A DNA stretch of 5,329 bases. Origin: Deltaproteobacteria bacterium. GTDB taxonomy: Bacteria; Desulfobacterota; B13-G15. The notes beneath the pieces were generated by a model that was not told where the DNA came from, ran no database searches, and saw nothing but the letters and a program-made list of their open reading frames with translations. Positions 5,258 through 5,329 of this stretch are shown one piece after another. The DNA lies in NCBI GenBank assembly GCA_003646585.1, contig QMLA01000087.1, positions 1-5,329 of the forward strand, written 5' to 3'. The position numbers were made by a program, and so were the translations under genes. Within the stretch, counting starts at the first letter, position 1. Each line of letters starts with the position of its first letter.

Positions 5258-5329
5258 CAGGAGGCTTCCCGGATCGTGCAACAGCTCAGGCCCAAGAAGG
5301 TCATACCCATGCATTACAAGACCCCCAAA
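5150..5329. repeat. Perfect 73-bp inverted repeat at the window end
   Basis: Bases 5150-5222 are the exact reverse complement of 5257-5329, separated by a 34-bp spacer (5223-5256). The left arm encodes, on the minus strand, the conserved MBL-fold segment around VIPMHYKT; the right arm is the same sequence flipped, read in a meaningless frame. The palindrome ends exactly at the last base of the window. This fits a fold-back amplification chimera or misassembled contig end better than a biological cruciform. Confidence 0.93.

Noticed and set aside
5258..5314. ATG at 5312-5314 as the start of the MBL-fold protein
   Set aside because: The codons lie in the inverted copy of the gene's own sequence. 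The translated N terminus does not fit the family, and the HxHxDH metal motif is absent.
1..5329. Defence island, CRISPR array or mobile element
   Set aside because: No repeat-spacer pattern, transposase, integrase, nuclease-helicase or toxin-antitoxin pair was found. The only nuclease is housekeeping endonuclease V, and the only long repeat is the terminal palindrome.

Overview
The window looks like a piece of a GC-rich bacterial contig that is almost fully coding. Genes overlap or abut nearly everywhere, and the only real intergenic gap is 68 bp (1612-1679). No rRNA, tRNA, CRISPR array, transposase or integrase is visible. The organism is probably a diderm (Gram-negative) bacterium, because one gene encodes a lipoprotein built like the outer-membrane LpoA type (TPR repeats plus a periplasmic-binding-protein fold). 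Heavy use of AGG for arginine and purine-rich sense strands are common in thermophiles. A thermophilic Desulfobacterota- or Nitrospirota-like lineage would fit, but this is only a weak inference.

Layout. Left, plus strand: a three-gene overlapping cluster made of the 3' end of a TrkA-C/RCK_C K+ channel or transport protein (1-234), an AP-endonuclease-2-type sugar phosphate isomerase/epimerase (231-1004) and a PaaI-family hotdog thioesterase (992-1402). A small dodecin (1399-1611, minus) converges on the thioesterase with overlapping stop codons. It is transcribed from a good sigma70-type promoter in the 68-bp gap. On the other side of the gap a plus-strand MFS gene (1680-2279) encodes only the N-terminal six-helix half of a transporter and runs antisense into the endonuclease V gene.

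Right, minus strand: a four-gene overlapping operon read from right to left. It holds an MBL-fold metallohydrolase (5' end lost), hypoxanthine phosphoribosyltransferase, the LpoA-like TPR/periplasmic-binding lipoprotein, and endonuclease V (nfi). Endonuclease V acts at deoxyinosine (hypoxanthine in DNA) and Hpt salvages free hypoxanthine, so two operon members share a purine-deamination theme.

The last 180 bp (5150-5329) form a perfect 73-bp inverted repeat around a 34-bp spacer. The repeat lies inside the MBL gene and ends exactly at the window edge, which is best read as a fold-back chimera or contig-end artefact. No clearly novel multi-gene system was found. The most interesting points are the dodecin lacking the flavin-stacking tryptophan, the truncated MFS/nfi junction, the compacted binding-protein domain, and the hpt-nfi linkage.
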